Assembly (NCBI GenBank): GCA_017743605.1
Contig: JAGHYO010000191.1
Coordinates: 1 to 5,027 of the forward strand
Source of the DNA: Thermoflexus sp.
Lineage (GTDB): Bacteria; Chloroflexota; Anaerolineae; Thermoflexales; Thermoflexaceae
Length of the DNA stretch: 5,027 nucleotides
Reading direction: 5' to 3'
Shown here: positions 1 through 5,027 of the stretch, piece after piece
Position numbering within the stretch: position 1 is the stretch's first letter
Layout: every line of letters begins with the position of its first letter
The notes under the pieces: generated by a model
Database searches by the model: none
The model's input: only the letters and a program-made list of their open reading frames with translations
What the model was told of the DNA's origin: nothing
Position numbers and translations under genes: made by a program

Positions 1-20
1 CAGATGTGTATAAGAGACAG
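1..20 (+). other. Nextera/Tn5 mosaic-end adapter remnant (non-native)
   Basis: Bases 2-20 read AGATGTGTATAAGAGACAG, identical to the 19-bp hyperactive-Tn5 mosaic end present in every Nextera tagmentation adapter. The C at base 1 is the base that precedes the mosaic end in the read-1 adapter (the read-2 adapter has G there), although one base is weak evidence. The match lies exactly at the contig end and interrupts a well-conserved gene (upp), with no transposase or target-site structure nearby. This is untrimmed library adapter and not a natural transposon end. Reading it in the plus direction gives an artefactual ORF starting MCIRDS at base 4. Confidence 0.97.
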
Positions 21-204
21 CCTCCCCCATCGGAGTGCGCACCGGAACCTCCTCCACCTCCAGATCCCGGGTGGCCTCATACAGGAGGAGCGGGGTGATC
101 TCCCGGAGCAGCCCTCGGAACCGGGACGGGGGCGTCTGAAGATCCCGCAGCTCCGTCAGCTTATGCTGAACCACCGGATGACGGATGATCCGCACCTGAT
201 CCAT
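21..204 (-). CDS. upp: Uracil phosphoribosyltransferase, N-terminal 61 codons (truncated by contig end)
   Basis: Upp converts uracil and PRPP to UMP and pyrophosphate in the cytoplasmic pyrimidine salvage pathway. The frame opens with ATG at 204-202 and reads MDQVRIIRHP, then a stretch with HPVVQHKL (residues 9-16), a conserved Arg-Phe-Arg (28-30) and LLLYEATRDL (39-48). The HPLVxHKL block, the xFRxLxxE helix and the L-YEAT-DL motif are the standard N-terminal signature of bacterial Upp, seen also in the E. coli enzyme. The family is about 208-210 residues, so some 150 residues are missing, including the PRPP-binding loop and uracil-binding C-terminus. The frame is open up to base 21, where adapter sequence begins, so the truncation is technical. 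A GGAGG lies at 219-215, 10 nt before the ATG. It follows the SH3b/LytM-like gene by 40 bp on the same strand and is probably co-transcribed with it. Confidence 0.93.
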
Positions 205-214
205 AGACGCTGCG

Positions 215-219
215 CCTCC
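215..219 (-). promoter_or_regulatory. Shine-Dalgarno of upp
   Basis: A perfect GGAGG on the minus strand, 10 nt upstream of the ATG at 204-202. The spacing is slightly long, but no other in-frame start codon fits the Upp N-terminus, so this site supports the chosen start. Confidence 0.65.
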
Positions 220-244
220 GAGATGGACATGCTTTCTCTTGCTG

Positions 245-943
245 CTAGGGCGCGATGCGGAGATGCGGCGAGGGATCCAAGATGTCCCCGTAGGGGCCGT
301 TCCGCGCCTCCTCTTTCCTAAGCATAAAGTGCACGAACCCGTCGGAGCCTGCGCGGCCCAGCGCCTGGCCCGCCCGAACGAACTCCCCGGCGCGCGCTAC
401 CGGGCTGCCAGGCATCAGACAGCCGTAGACCGTGATATAAACGCCGTCGGGCCTCCGGTGCTGGACCCGCACCTGGGCGCCATAGGGATGTTCGAGACGC
501 TCCCCGGCCTGCAGGACCCAGCCGTCTGCCGCTGCATAAACCGATTCCATCCCAGCCTCTAAGCGGCCAATGATGGGGGCCGAGCGACTCGGGCCGCTCC
601 GGACGTTCAGCCGATCCGTTGTGACCACCCGGAGCCCCCGGCCCAGTCGGTCGCCCTGGGCCGCCCGCGCGTCTGGGATCCGCTGCAGGTGCTCCGGGGT
701 GGGGGCAAATAGCACGCCCAGGAGAATGGAAGGACGACGCCGGCAGAGCCAGGCCGCGGTGTGCCCTGGGCGTCCGTCCGGCAGGATCAGGGAGAGAAGG
801 AGAGGATCCCCAGGAAGCGCCACCGCCTGCTCCGGATCCCATGCCCAGAGGACGCGGAAACGCTCCACATACAAGCGAGCGGCTTCCACCCACCGCCAAT
901 CCGCGTCCGCTGGGAGCGACAGGACATGCCATACCGGTTTCAT
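245..943 (-). CDS. Uncharacterised protein with SH3b-like and degenerate LytM/M23-like domains
   Basis: A 232-residue protein I cannot name. Residues 1-100 (MKPVWHVLSL onward, Trp/Arg-rich) form an N-terminal region without a family I can assign. Residues 104-148 resemble a bacterial SH3 (SH3b) domain: RLNVRSGPS at 111-119, a GRLEAG turn at 126-131 and a closing GWVLQ at 141-145. Residues 150-232 follow the beta-roll pattern of LytM/M23 endopeptidases: YGAQVRVQH at 154-162, V-ARAGEFVRAGQALGRAGS at 182-200, then VHFML at 204-208. The HLHF motif appears as FVHF (203-206), the Y-x-HL motif as YGCL (173-176), and the upstream HxxxD zinc motif is not seen, so catalysis is doubtful. There is no signal peptide or membrane segment, which is odd for a cell-wall enzyme. 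The ATG at 943 has only a weak GGAT upstream; it begins 133 bp after gatA and ends 40 bp before upp. The coding frame is well supported, the function is not. Confidence 0.75.
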   Translation of the reverse strand: MKPVWHVLSLPADADWRWVEAARLYVERFRVLWAWDPEQAVALPGDPLLLSLILPDGRPGHTAAWLCRRRPSILLGVLFAPTPEHLQRIPDARAAQGDRLGRGLRVVTTDRLNVRSGPSRSAPIIGRLEAGMESVYAAADGWVLQAGERLEHPYGAQVRVQHRRPDGVYITVYGCLMPGSPVARAGEFVRAGQALGRAGSDGFVHFMLRKEEARNGPYGDILDPSPHLRIAP

Positions 944-1076
944 CGGTGATCCAGGTCCGGGATCGGAGCTTAGCCGCCTCGGGATGGGCTGGCCGGGTCA
1001 CCCCCGTGCCCACATAGACCAGCATGCGGTTCGGGCCGGGACGCGCGAAGCGTCGCCTCGCCCCAAACGAACAGCC
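944..1076. other. Intergenic gap between gatA and the SH3b/LytM-like gene
   Basis: This 133-bp stretch holds no convincing promoter or terminator. The only local structure is a small 5-bp inverted repeat (GACGC/GCGTC at 1040-1054 with a 5-nt loop), not followed by a T run on the minus strand. An alternative minus-strand frame starts with ATG at 1025 (MLVYVGTGVT) and runs into the downstream gene out of frame. Read-through transcription from gatA is therefore the simplest model, but an unrecognised promoter cannot be excluded. Confidence 0.4.
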
Positions 1077-2579
1077 TCAATCCCTTGATCGTCCTTGAAG
1101 CGTCGCATCGATGGGCGGGCGTTGATGATGCCATGGGGTGGCCTGCTCATAAGCGTAGGCAACGCGCAGGATCTTCTCCTCCCCCAGGGCAGGTCCCAGG
1201 ATCTGCAGCCCGATGGGCAGGCCGTCCCCATCGAAACCGCACGGCGCGCTGATGCCACAGATGCCGGCCAGGTTGACGGTGATGGTAAAGATATCCGCAA
1301 GATACATCTGCAACGGATCAGCAGTGCGCTCCCCCAGCCGGAAGGCCGTCGTGGGCGAGGTGGGACAGACGATCACGTCCACCCGCTCGAAGGCCCGCTC
1401 GAAGTCCTGACGGATCAGCGTGCGGACCTTCTGGGCCTTCAGGTAATAGGCGTCGTAATAGCCGGCGGACAGGGCGTAGGTCCCCAGCATGATGCGCCGC
1501 TTGACCTCGGGCCCGAACCCATTCCCCCGAGTGAGGCGGTAAGTGTCCCAGATGGTCTCCCCCCGGATCCGCAGGCCATATTTGACGCTGTCGTAGCGAG
1601 CCAGGTTCGCCGAGGCCTCCGCCGGCGCGATCAGGTAGTATGTGGGCAGCGCGTAGCGGGTGTGGGGCAGGGAGACCTCGATCACCTCGGCCCCCAGCTC
1701 CGCCAGGACCTCGATGGCCTTGCGGACGGCCTGCTCCACCTCCGGTTGCATCCCAGGGATGAAATACTCCGGGGGGACCCCGACCCGTACCCCCCGCAGA
1801 TCCGGGATCAGGGCCCGGGTGTAATCCGGGACGGGCGCTGGCCACGATGTAGCATCCCTCGGGTCGGGCCCCGCGATGAGCTGCAGCAACAGCGCCGCAT
1901 CCTGCACGTCCTTGGTGATGGGCCCGATTTGATCGAGGGAGGAACCGTAAGCCACCAAGCCGTAGCGGGAGACCCGGCCGTAGGTGGGCTTGAGGCCCAC
2001 CACGCCGCACATCGCGGCCGGCTGGCGGACGGAGCCGCCGGTGTCGGTGCCTAAGGCCCCGGCGCAGAGGTCGGCCGCCACCGCCGCCGCGCTGCCCCCG
2101 GAGGATCCCCCAGGCACCCGCGCCGGGTTCCAGGGGTTGCGCGTGGGCCCAAAGGCGGAGTTCTCCGTGGAGGAGCCCATGCCGAACTCATCGGTGTTGG
2201 TCTTCCCCAGGAAGACCGCCCCGGCCTCCCGCAGCCGGGCCACGGCGGTGGCCTCATAGGGCGGGAAGAAGTTCTCCAGGATCCGGGAGCCGCAGGTGCA
2301 ACGCACCCCCCGCACGCAGATCACATCCTTGATGGCCAGGGGGATCCCGTTGAGCGACGGGAGCGGCGTCGATGGATCCCGTCGCCAAGCCGCCCAGCGG
2401 GCGTCCGCCTCCTGGGCCTGGGCGAGGGCCGCCTCCGGCGTCACGGTGAGGTAAGCGTGCAGGAGGGAATCGAAGGCTTCGACGCGGTCGAGATAGGCGC
2501 GGGTGACCTCCACAGCGGAGATCTCGCCGCGTTGCAGATGCTCCAGGGTCTCGTGGATCGTCCACTGCCATGGGGCCAC
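1077..2579 (-). CDS. gatA: Asp-tRNA(Asn)/Glu-tRNA(Gln) amidotransferase subunit A
   Basis: GatA is the glutaminase subunit of GatCAB. It hydrolyses glutamine and passes ammonia to GatB, which amidates Glu-tRNA(Gln) and/or Asp-tRNA(Asn) in the cytoplasm. It is an amidase-signature protein, and the Ser-cisSer-Lys triad is intact: Lys84 in LNGIPLAIKD, Ser159 in GGSSGGSAAA and nucleophile Ser183 in DTGGSVRQPA, with the same spacing as S. aureus GatA (79/154/178). Other family blocks include GKTNTDEFGMGSSTENSAFG, GLKPTYGRVSRYGL and the C-terminal GLPIGLQILG. The start chosen is GTG at 2579-2577 (MAPWQWTIHE), because AGGAGG overlapping the gatC stop lies 6 nt upstream. A longer frame beginning at 2627 would overlap gatC and place that ribosome site inside the coding region. 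The product is 500 residues, slightly above the usual 480-490. Only 11 nt separate gatC from gatA, so they form an operon. gatB is not present in the window. Confidence 0.96.
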   Translation of the reverse strand: MAPWQWTIHETLEHLQRGEISAVEVTRAYLDRVEAFDSLLHAYLTVTPEAALAQAQEADARWAAWRRDPSTPLPSLNGIPLAIKDVICVRGVRCTCGSRILENFFPPYEATAVARLREAGAVFLGKTNTDEFGMGSSTENSAFGPTRNPWNPARVPGGSSGGSAAAVAADLCAGALGTDTGGSVRQPAAMCGVVGLKPTYGRVSRYGLVAYGSSLDQIGPITKDVQDAALLLQLIAGPDPRDATSWPAPVPDYTRALIPDLRGVRVGVPPEYFIPGMQPEVEQAVRKAIEVLAELGAEVIEVSLPHTRYALPTYYLIAPAEASANLARYDSVKYGLRIRGETIWDTYRLTRGNGFGPEVKRRIMLGTYALSAGYYDAYYLKAQKVRTLIRQDFERAFERVDVIVCPTSPTTAFRLGERTADPLQMYLADIFTITVNLAGICGISAPCGFDGDGLPIGLQILGPALGEEKILRVAYAYEQATPWHHQRPPIDATLQGRSRD

Positions 2580-2585
2580 GACGCG

Positions 2586-2591
2586 CCTCCT
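2586..2591 (-). promoter_or_regulatory. Shine-Dalgarno of gatA, overlapping the gatC stop
   Basis: The minus strand reads TGAGGAGG, in which the last A of the gatC stop TGA (2593-2591) starts a perfect AGGAGG at 2591-2586. It lies 6 nt from GTG 2579-2577, and this decides the gatA start. Such placement favours translational coupling of gatC and gatA. Confidence 0.8.
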
Positions 2592-2884
2592 CAATCGAAA
2601 TCCAGGATCGGCTGCACCTGAAAGCATCCGTCCGCCTGGGCAGGGGCGTTCTGAAGCAGGACCTCCCGGGGCATCGGCTCCCCCGGCTCATCGGGCCGGA
2701 AGACGTTGCGGATCGGCAGGACGGTGGCCGTCGGCGGGATCGCCGAGGTATCCACCTCCTGCAGCTGGCGGAAATATTCCAGGATGGCGGAGAGCTGCTC
2801 CGCATAGAGGGCTTTCTCTTCTTCCGTCAGGGCCAGCTTGGCCAGCTCGGCGATGTGTTCCACTTCCTCCCGGGAGATCGCCAT
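2591..2884 (-). CDS. gatC: Asp-tRNA(Asn)/Glu-tRNA(Gln) amidotransferase subunit C
   Basis: GatC is the small subunit that wraps around the GatA-GatB interface and stabilises the GatCAB complex; it has no catalytic centre. The 97-residue product begins MAISREEVEHIAELAKLALTE, the typical GatC N-terminal helix, continues with the helix of LSAILEYFRQLQEVDTS and then the extended V-PIRNVFRPDEP segment, and ends QPILDFD, close to the usual GatC ending. The length matches the family (about 95-100). The start is ATG 2884-2882, because GGAGG at 2894-2890 lies 5 nt upstream. An in-frame TTG at 2896 would add four residues but is a weaker start that overlaps this ribosome site. It is the first gene after a probable promoter at 2951-2980 and is followed 11 nt later by gatA. 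Confidence 0.95.
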   Translation of the reverse strand: MAISREEVEHIAELAKLALTEEEKALYAEQLSAILEYFRQLQEVDTSAIPPTATVLPIRNVFRPDEPGEPMPREVLLQNAPAQADGCFQVQPILDFD

Positions 2885-2889
2885 GATTG

Positions 2890-2894
2890 CCTCC
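2890..2894 (-). promoter_or_regulatory. Shine-Dalgarno of gatC
   Basis: GGAGG on the minus strand, 5 nt upstream of ATG 2884-2882. It decides in favour of this ATG over the in-frame TTG at 2896-2894, which the site partly overlaps. Confidence 0.75.
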
Positions 2895-2950
2895 AATGCC
2901 CCATCACGGATTAAGGGCCTGACTCCAGATCAGCCGATTGCCCACACTGA

Positions 2951-2980
2951 ATTATAGTGCAGCGCGAGCCTCCGCTTCAG
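2951..2980 (-). promoter_or_regulatory. Probable housekeeping-type promoter of gatCA
   Basis: The minus strand carries a perfect -10 hexamer TATAAT at 2956-2951, unusual in this GC-rich sequence. The best -35 candidate is CTGAAG at 2980-2975 (3 of 6 matches to TTGACA), 18 nt upstream. Transcription would start near 2944, giving a leader of about 60 nt before the gatC ATG. Its position, between the transporter stop and gatC on the same strand, fits a start of a new transcription unit. The -35 match is weak, so the exact site is tentative. Confidence 0.55.
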
Positions 2981-2996
2981 GCCAGAAAGGGGCTCG
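2965..2996. repeat. Inverted repeat around the gatC -35 region
   Basis: GGCTCG at 2991-2996 and CGAGCC at 2965-2970 are perfect 6-bp inverted arms separated by 20 nt, and they bracket the proposed -35 element of gatC. In RNA read from the transporter the arms could pair, with a possible short inner helix (CTTT with GAAG), but there is no following U run, so it is not a standard intrinsic terminator. It could be an operator, a weak transcription stop for the transporter unit, or chance in GC-rich DNA. Confidence 0.35.
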
Positions 2997-3029
2997 TGCC
3001 CGTCACCGGATGGGGGTCGAGGATCAGGG

Positions 3030-4280
3030 TCAGGGCCGGGTATAGGCTTCCAGCTCCCGGACCAGCCCGCGCGTACCGAGGATCGCCAGGCCGCCCACTG
3101 CCACCATCAGGAGGCCGGCCCCCAGGAGCACTGGGCGGGGCCCCCATAGCTGCCCGAAGAGCCCGGCGCTTCCCTGGGCCATGGCCAGCGCTCCAGTGAC
3201 CGAGAGGTTGATCAGGCTGTCCACCCGCCCCCGCAGGCCATCCGGGGTCAGCTGTTGCATCAGGGTGGCCAGCCCCGCTCGGGCCACCACTACACACAGC
3301 CCCATCGCCAGGGCGGCGATGAGGACGAAGACGAAGGTCTGTGCCTGGCTGAAGAGCACGGTGGCTAGACCGGCAGCCGCTAGGGCCAGCCCCACTGCCC
3401 GGTGCGGGGGAAGCCAGCGGCCCAGCAGCGGCATCCCACCCAGCCCCAGCGCCAGGCCTACACCCATCATCGCCATCGTCCACCCGAACCCCTCGGCTCG
3501 CACGTTCAGGACCTCTGCCAGGAAGGCCAAGCCGAGGACCTGGACCGTCCCGATCCCCACGGTGGCGAAAGGGGCGATGCCCGTCACCCAGCGGAGCGCC
3601 CGCTGCTCCCAGACGAACCGAAGGCCTTCTAACAGATCCCGGCCGGGGGAGCTCCGCGGAGCGGGCTGGGGGCAATTGACGGCCGGCGGCAAGCGGATAC
3701 AGGCCAGGCTCAGGGCAGAGATCAGGAAGGTGAGGCTGTCCAGGACGAAGGCGGCATACGGGCCGAACTGATCTACGAAGAAGCCGGCCGAGATCCCGCC
3801 TACGATCAGGGCCAGGACGTAGCTGGCATGGAGCACTGCATTCGCTTGGAGCAGGTAGGCTGGCGGGACCAGGGCAGGGACCACAGCGTTGCGGGCAGGG
3901 TAGAAGAAAAGCCCGGCGATGGCGAGGGCCGAGGCCAGCGGATACATCCGCCACAGGTCAGCGCTCGTCCGCACCGTCAGCGCGCCCAGGACGATCACGG
4001 CGCGGGCGATGTCCGAGCCGATCAGCACGAGTCGTCGAGGCCATCGATCCACGAAGACCCCGCCCCACAGCCCGAAGAGGATCTGGGGGACGGTGATGGC
4101 GAGGGCCAGCCCCCCGAAGGCCGCGCGGGAGTCCGTCAAGCGATCCAGCAGGCTCAGGCCGGCAATGAACAGGAACTGATCGCCCACCTGTGAGAGGAAC
4201 TGGCCTAGCCAGAGCAGGGTGAACGACCCCCCAAAAGGCCAGAGCGCCTGCCCCTTCCGCCAGAGCGTCCTTGCCAACAT
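3030..4280 (-). CDS. MFS transporter (MFS_3/EntS-like efflux family)
   Basis: A 416-residue inner-membrane protein with a hydrophobicity pattern fitting 12 transmembrane helices, most likely a proton-driven exporter of a small molecule; the substrate cannot be read from the sequence. Family marks (residue numbers from the ATG): the first helix region GQFLSQVGDQF at about 26-36, MFS motif A GGVFVDRWPRR at 73-83 between helices 2 and 3, the FYPARNAVVPALVP segment at 126-139, a hydrophilic central loop at about 197-220, and LTPDGLRGRVDS at 344-355, typical of this group. The start chosen is ATG 4280-4278. The preceding GTG at 4283 is also in frame and would add one residue. Either way it overlaps the TGA of the upstream acetyltransferase (TGATG), and no Shine-Dalgarno is visible, so translation is probably coupled. 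It is followed by a 145-bp gap before gatC. Confidence 0.9.
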   Translation of the reverse strand: MLARTLWRKGQALWPFGGSFTLLWLGQFLSQVGDQFLFIAGLSLLDRLTDSRAAFGGLALAITVPQILFGLWGGVFVDRWPRRLVLIGSDIARAVIVLGALTVRTSADLWRMYPLASALAIAGLFFYPARNAVVPALVPPAYLLQANAVLHASYVLALIVGGISAGFFVDQFGPYAAFVLDSLTFLISALSLACIRLPPAVNCPQPAPRSSPGRDLLEGLRFVWEQRALRWVTGIAPFATVGIGTVQVLGLAFLAEVLNVRAEGFGWTMAMMGVGLALGLGGMPLLGRWLPPHRAVGLALAAAGLATVLFSQAQTFVFVLIAALAMGLCVVVARAGLATLMQQLTPDGLRGRVDSLINLSVTGALAMAQGSAGLFGQLWGPRPVLLGAGLLMVAVGGLAILGTRGLVRELEAYTRP

Positions 4281-5027
4281 CACAGCAACAGCTCATATAT
4301 GCGATAGATCTTACACAGCCGCCCGCCTATAGCCTGGATGTCCCGGTTCATCATCAGGTTGTTCTCCAGGACCCACGACATCTCCGCGTGCCGGTAGCCC
4401 TTCGGCAGGGCCGCCTTTGCCGTCTCGTAGTAGAACAGGGCGCTCACCCCCTGAGCGCGCCAGCCCTCCAGCACCCCCATGGCCAGCACGCGGATGGTAT
4501 CCACCACCCGGCGCACCTTCCAGTAATAAAGGAGTCTGATCAGCGTCCACCACTCCGGCACCCCGGGCCGCGGGTAGGCTTTGCGTAGGGCCTGGTTTAG
4601 GTCCGGCAGAGCCAGAGAGAAGCCGATGGGCTCATCGTCGACCTCGGCGATGAGCACCAGATCCGGGTCCATGAAGCGGATCAGCTGGGCGGCCATGCGC
4701 TCGATCTCCGCATCCGTCAGCGGCACGAAACCCCAGTTCCGCTCCCACGCGGAGTTGTAGACCTTCTTGATGCGGTTTAGCTCCTCTCGGAAGCGCCGGA
4801 TGTCCCCCGGGCGCACCCGGAACTTTGCCCGGCTCTTCAGCTTCTCCACCACCCGGACCAGCTTCTCCGACCAGTCCAAGACCTCCACCGTGAGCCTATA
4901 GGCGTAGAGATCCATCGCCTTCTGGAAGCCGAAGCTCTGAATGAATTCCTGGTAGTAAGGAGGGTTATAAGTCATCAGGATGCGCGGGGGATCGTCGAAG
5001 CCCTCGATGAGGAGGCCGCACTCCTCG
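4280..5027 (-). CDS. GNAT-type N-acetyltransferase, C-terminal part (5' end beyond window)
   Basis: The minus-strand frame is open from the right edge: the first full codon is at 5026 and the frame ends at TGA 4282-4280, giving 248 visible residues. An internal ATG at 4975 is not the start, because the codons before it read EECGLLIEGFDDPPRIL, running into MTYNPPYYQ. The GLLIEGFD-PP then YNPPYY then GF-KA-DLYAY pattern is characteristic of a family of large (about 370-380 residue) acetyltransferase-like proteins. Further blocks are WGFVPLTDAE at 98-107, a strand with EPIGFSLALPDLNQ at 132-145, the acetyl-CoA-binding-like stretch MGVLEGWRAQGVSALFYYE at 183-201, and HAEMSWVLENN at 213-223 followed by a terminal K-YR-YEL. 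Roughly 120-130 N-terminal residues should lie outside the window. The acceptor substrate is unknown. It overlaps the transporter start by one base, so the two genes form an operon. Confidence 0.85.
   Translation of the reverse strand, partial: EECGLLIEGFDDPPRILMTYNPPYYQEFIQSFGFQKAMDLYAYRLTVEVLDWSEKLVRVVEKLKSRAKFRVRPGDIRRFREELNRIKKVYNSAWERNWGFVPLTDAEIERMAAQLIRFMDPDLVLIAEVDDEPIGFSLALPDLNQALRKAYPRPGVPEWWTLIRLLYYWKVRRVVDTIRVLAMGVLEGWRAQGVSALFYYETAKAALPKGYRHAEMSWVLENNLMMNRDIQAIGGRLCKIYRIYELLL

Noticed and set aside
1..20. A real Tn5/IS50 transposon end inserted in upp
   Set aside because: The 19-bp mosaic end is an engineered hybrid of the natural inside and outside ends, it sits exactly at the contig terminus, and no IS50 sequence is present.
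4..321. Plus-strand ORF of 105 codons beginning MCIRDS
   Set aside because: Its first codons are Nextera adapter, and the rest is antisense to upp and the end of the SH3b/LytM-like gene.
318..1025. Minus-strand ORF of 235 codons starting MLVYVGTGVT
   Set aside because: Most of it overlaps the SH3b/LytM-like gene in another frame and becomes Arg/Pro/Gly-rich; only its first 30 residues look protein-like, there is no ribosome site, and no frameshift is needed to explain the downstream gene.
1040..1054. Possible terminator hairpin after gatA
   Set aside because: The stem is only 5 bp and no T run follows on the minus strand.
1095..2054. Plus-strand ORF of 319 codons
   Set aside because: It is wholly antisense to gatA, which has an intact catalytic triad; long antisense frames are expected in GC-rich coding DNA, and the translation is low-complexity Gly/Asp/Gln-rich with no family motif.
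2580..2627. Longer gatA start giving 16 extra residues
   Set aside because: It would overlap gatC by 37 bp and place the strong AGGAGG inside the coding region; the extra residues do not look like GatA.
2977..3954. Minus-strand ORF of 325 codons, rich in Arg, Pro and Gly
   Set aside because: It is an out-of-frame shadow of the MFS transporter, whose own frame shows helices and motif A.

Overview
The window is a high-GC bacterial stretch carrying five protein genes, all on the minus strand and read from right to left. In transcription order they are: the C-terminal two thirds of a large GNAT-type acetyltransferase (cut by the right edge), an MFS efflux-type transporter, gatC, gatA, a small protein with an SH3b-like domain and an apparently degenerate LytM/M23-like domain, and the first 61 codons of upp (cut at the left edge). 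No RNA gene, CRISPR array, mobile element or replication origin was seen. The protein style (very GC-rich codons, Gly-Asp-Pro and Arg-rich surfaces, SH3b plus LytM architecture) reminds me of Chloroflexota such as Anaerolineae or Thermoflexus-like thermophiles, but this is an impression and not a phylogenetic result.

Left edge: bases 2-20 are exactly the 19-bp Tn5 mosaic end used in Nextera libraries. The contig therefore starts in sequencing adapter, and native DNA starts at about base 21. The adapter interrupts upp, so the truncation is technical and not biological.

Right block (3030-5027): the acetyltransferase reading frame stays open to the right edge, and the transporter start overlaps its stop codon (TGATG), which suggests translational coupling.

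Middle block (1077-2884): gatC and gatA encode two of the three subunits of the Asp-tRNA(Asn)/Glu-tRNA(Gln) amidotransferase. Each has a clear Shine-Dalgarno sequence. A perfect TATAAT box upstream of gatC marks a probable promoter, with an inverted repeat around its -35 region. gatB is not in the window.

Left block (21-943): the SH3b/LytM-like protein and upp are 40 bp apart and probably co-transcribed, perhaps with gatCA across a 133-bp gap that shows no convincing terminator or promoter. Apart from the truncated and unexplained parts this is largely a housekeeping region. I did not find convincing evidence of a new biological system. The most unusual gene is the leaderless protein with a seemingly inactive LytM-like domain.
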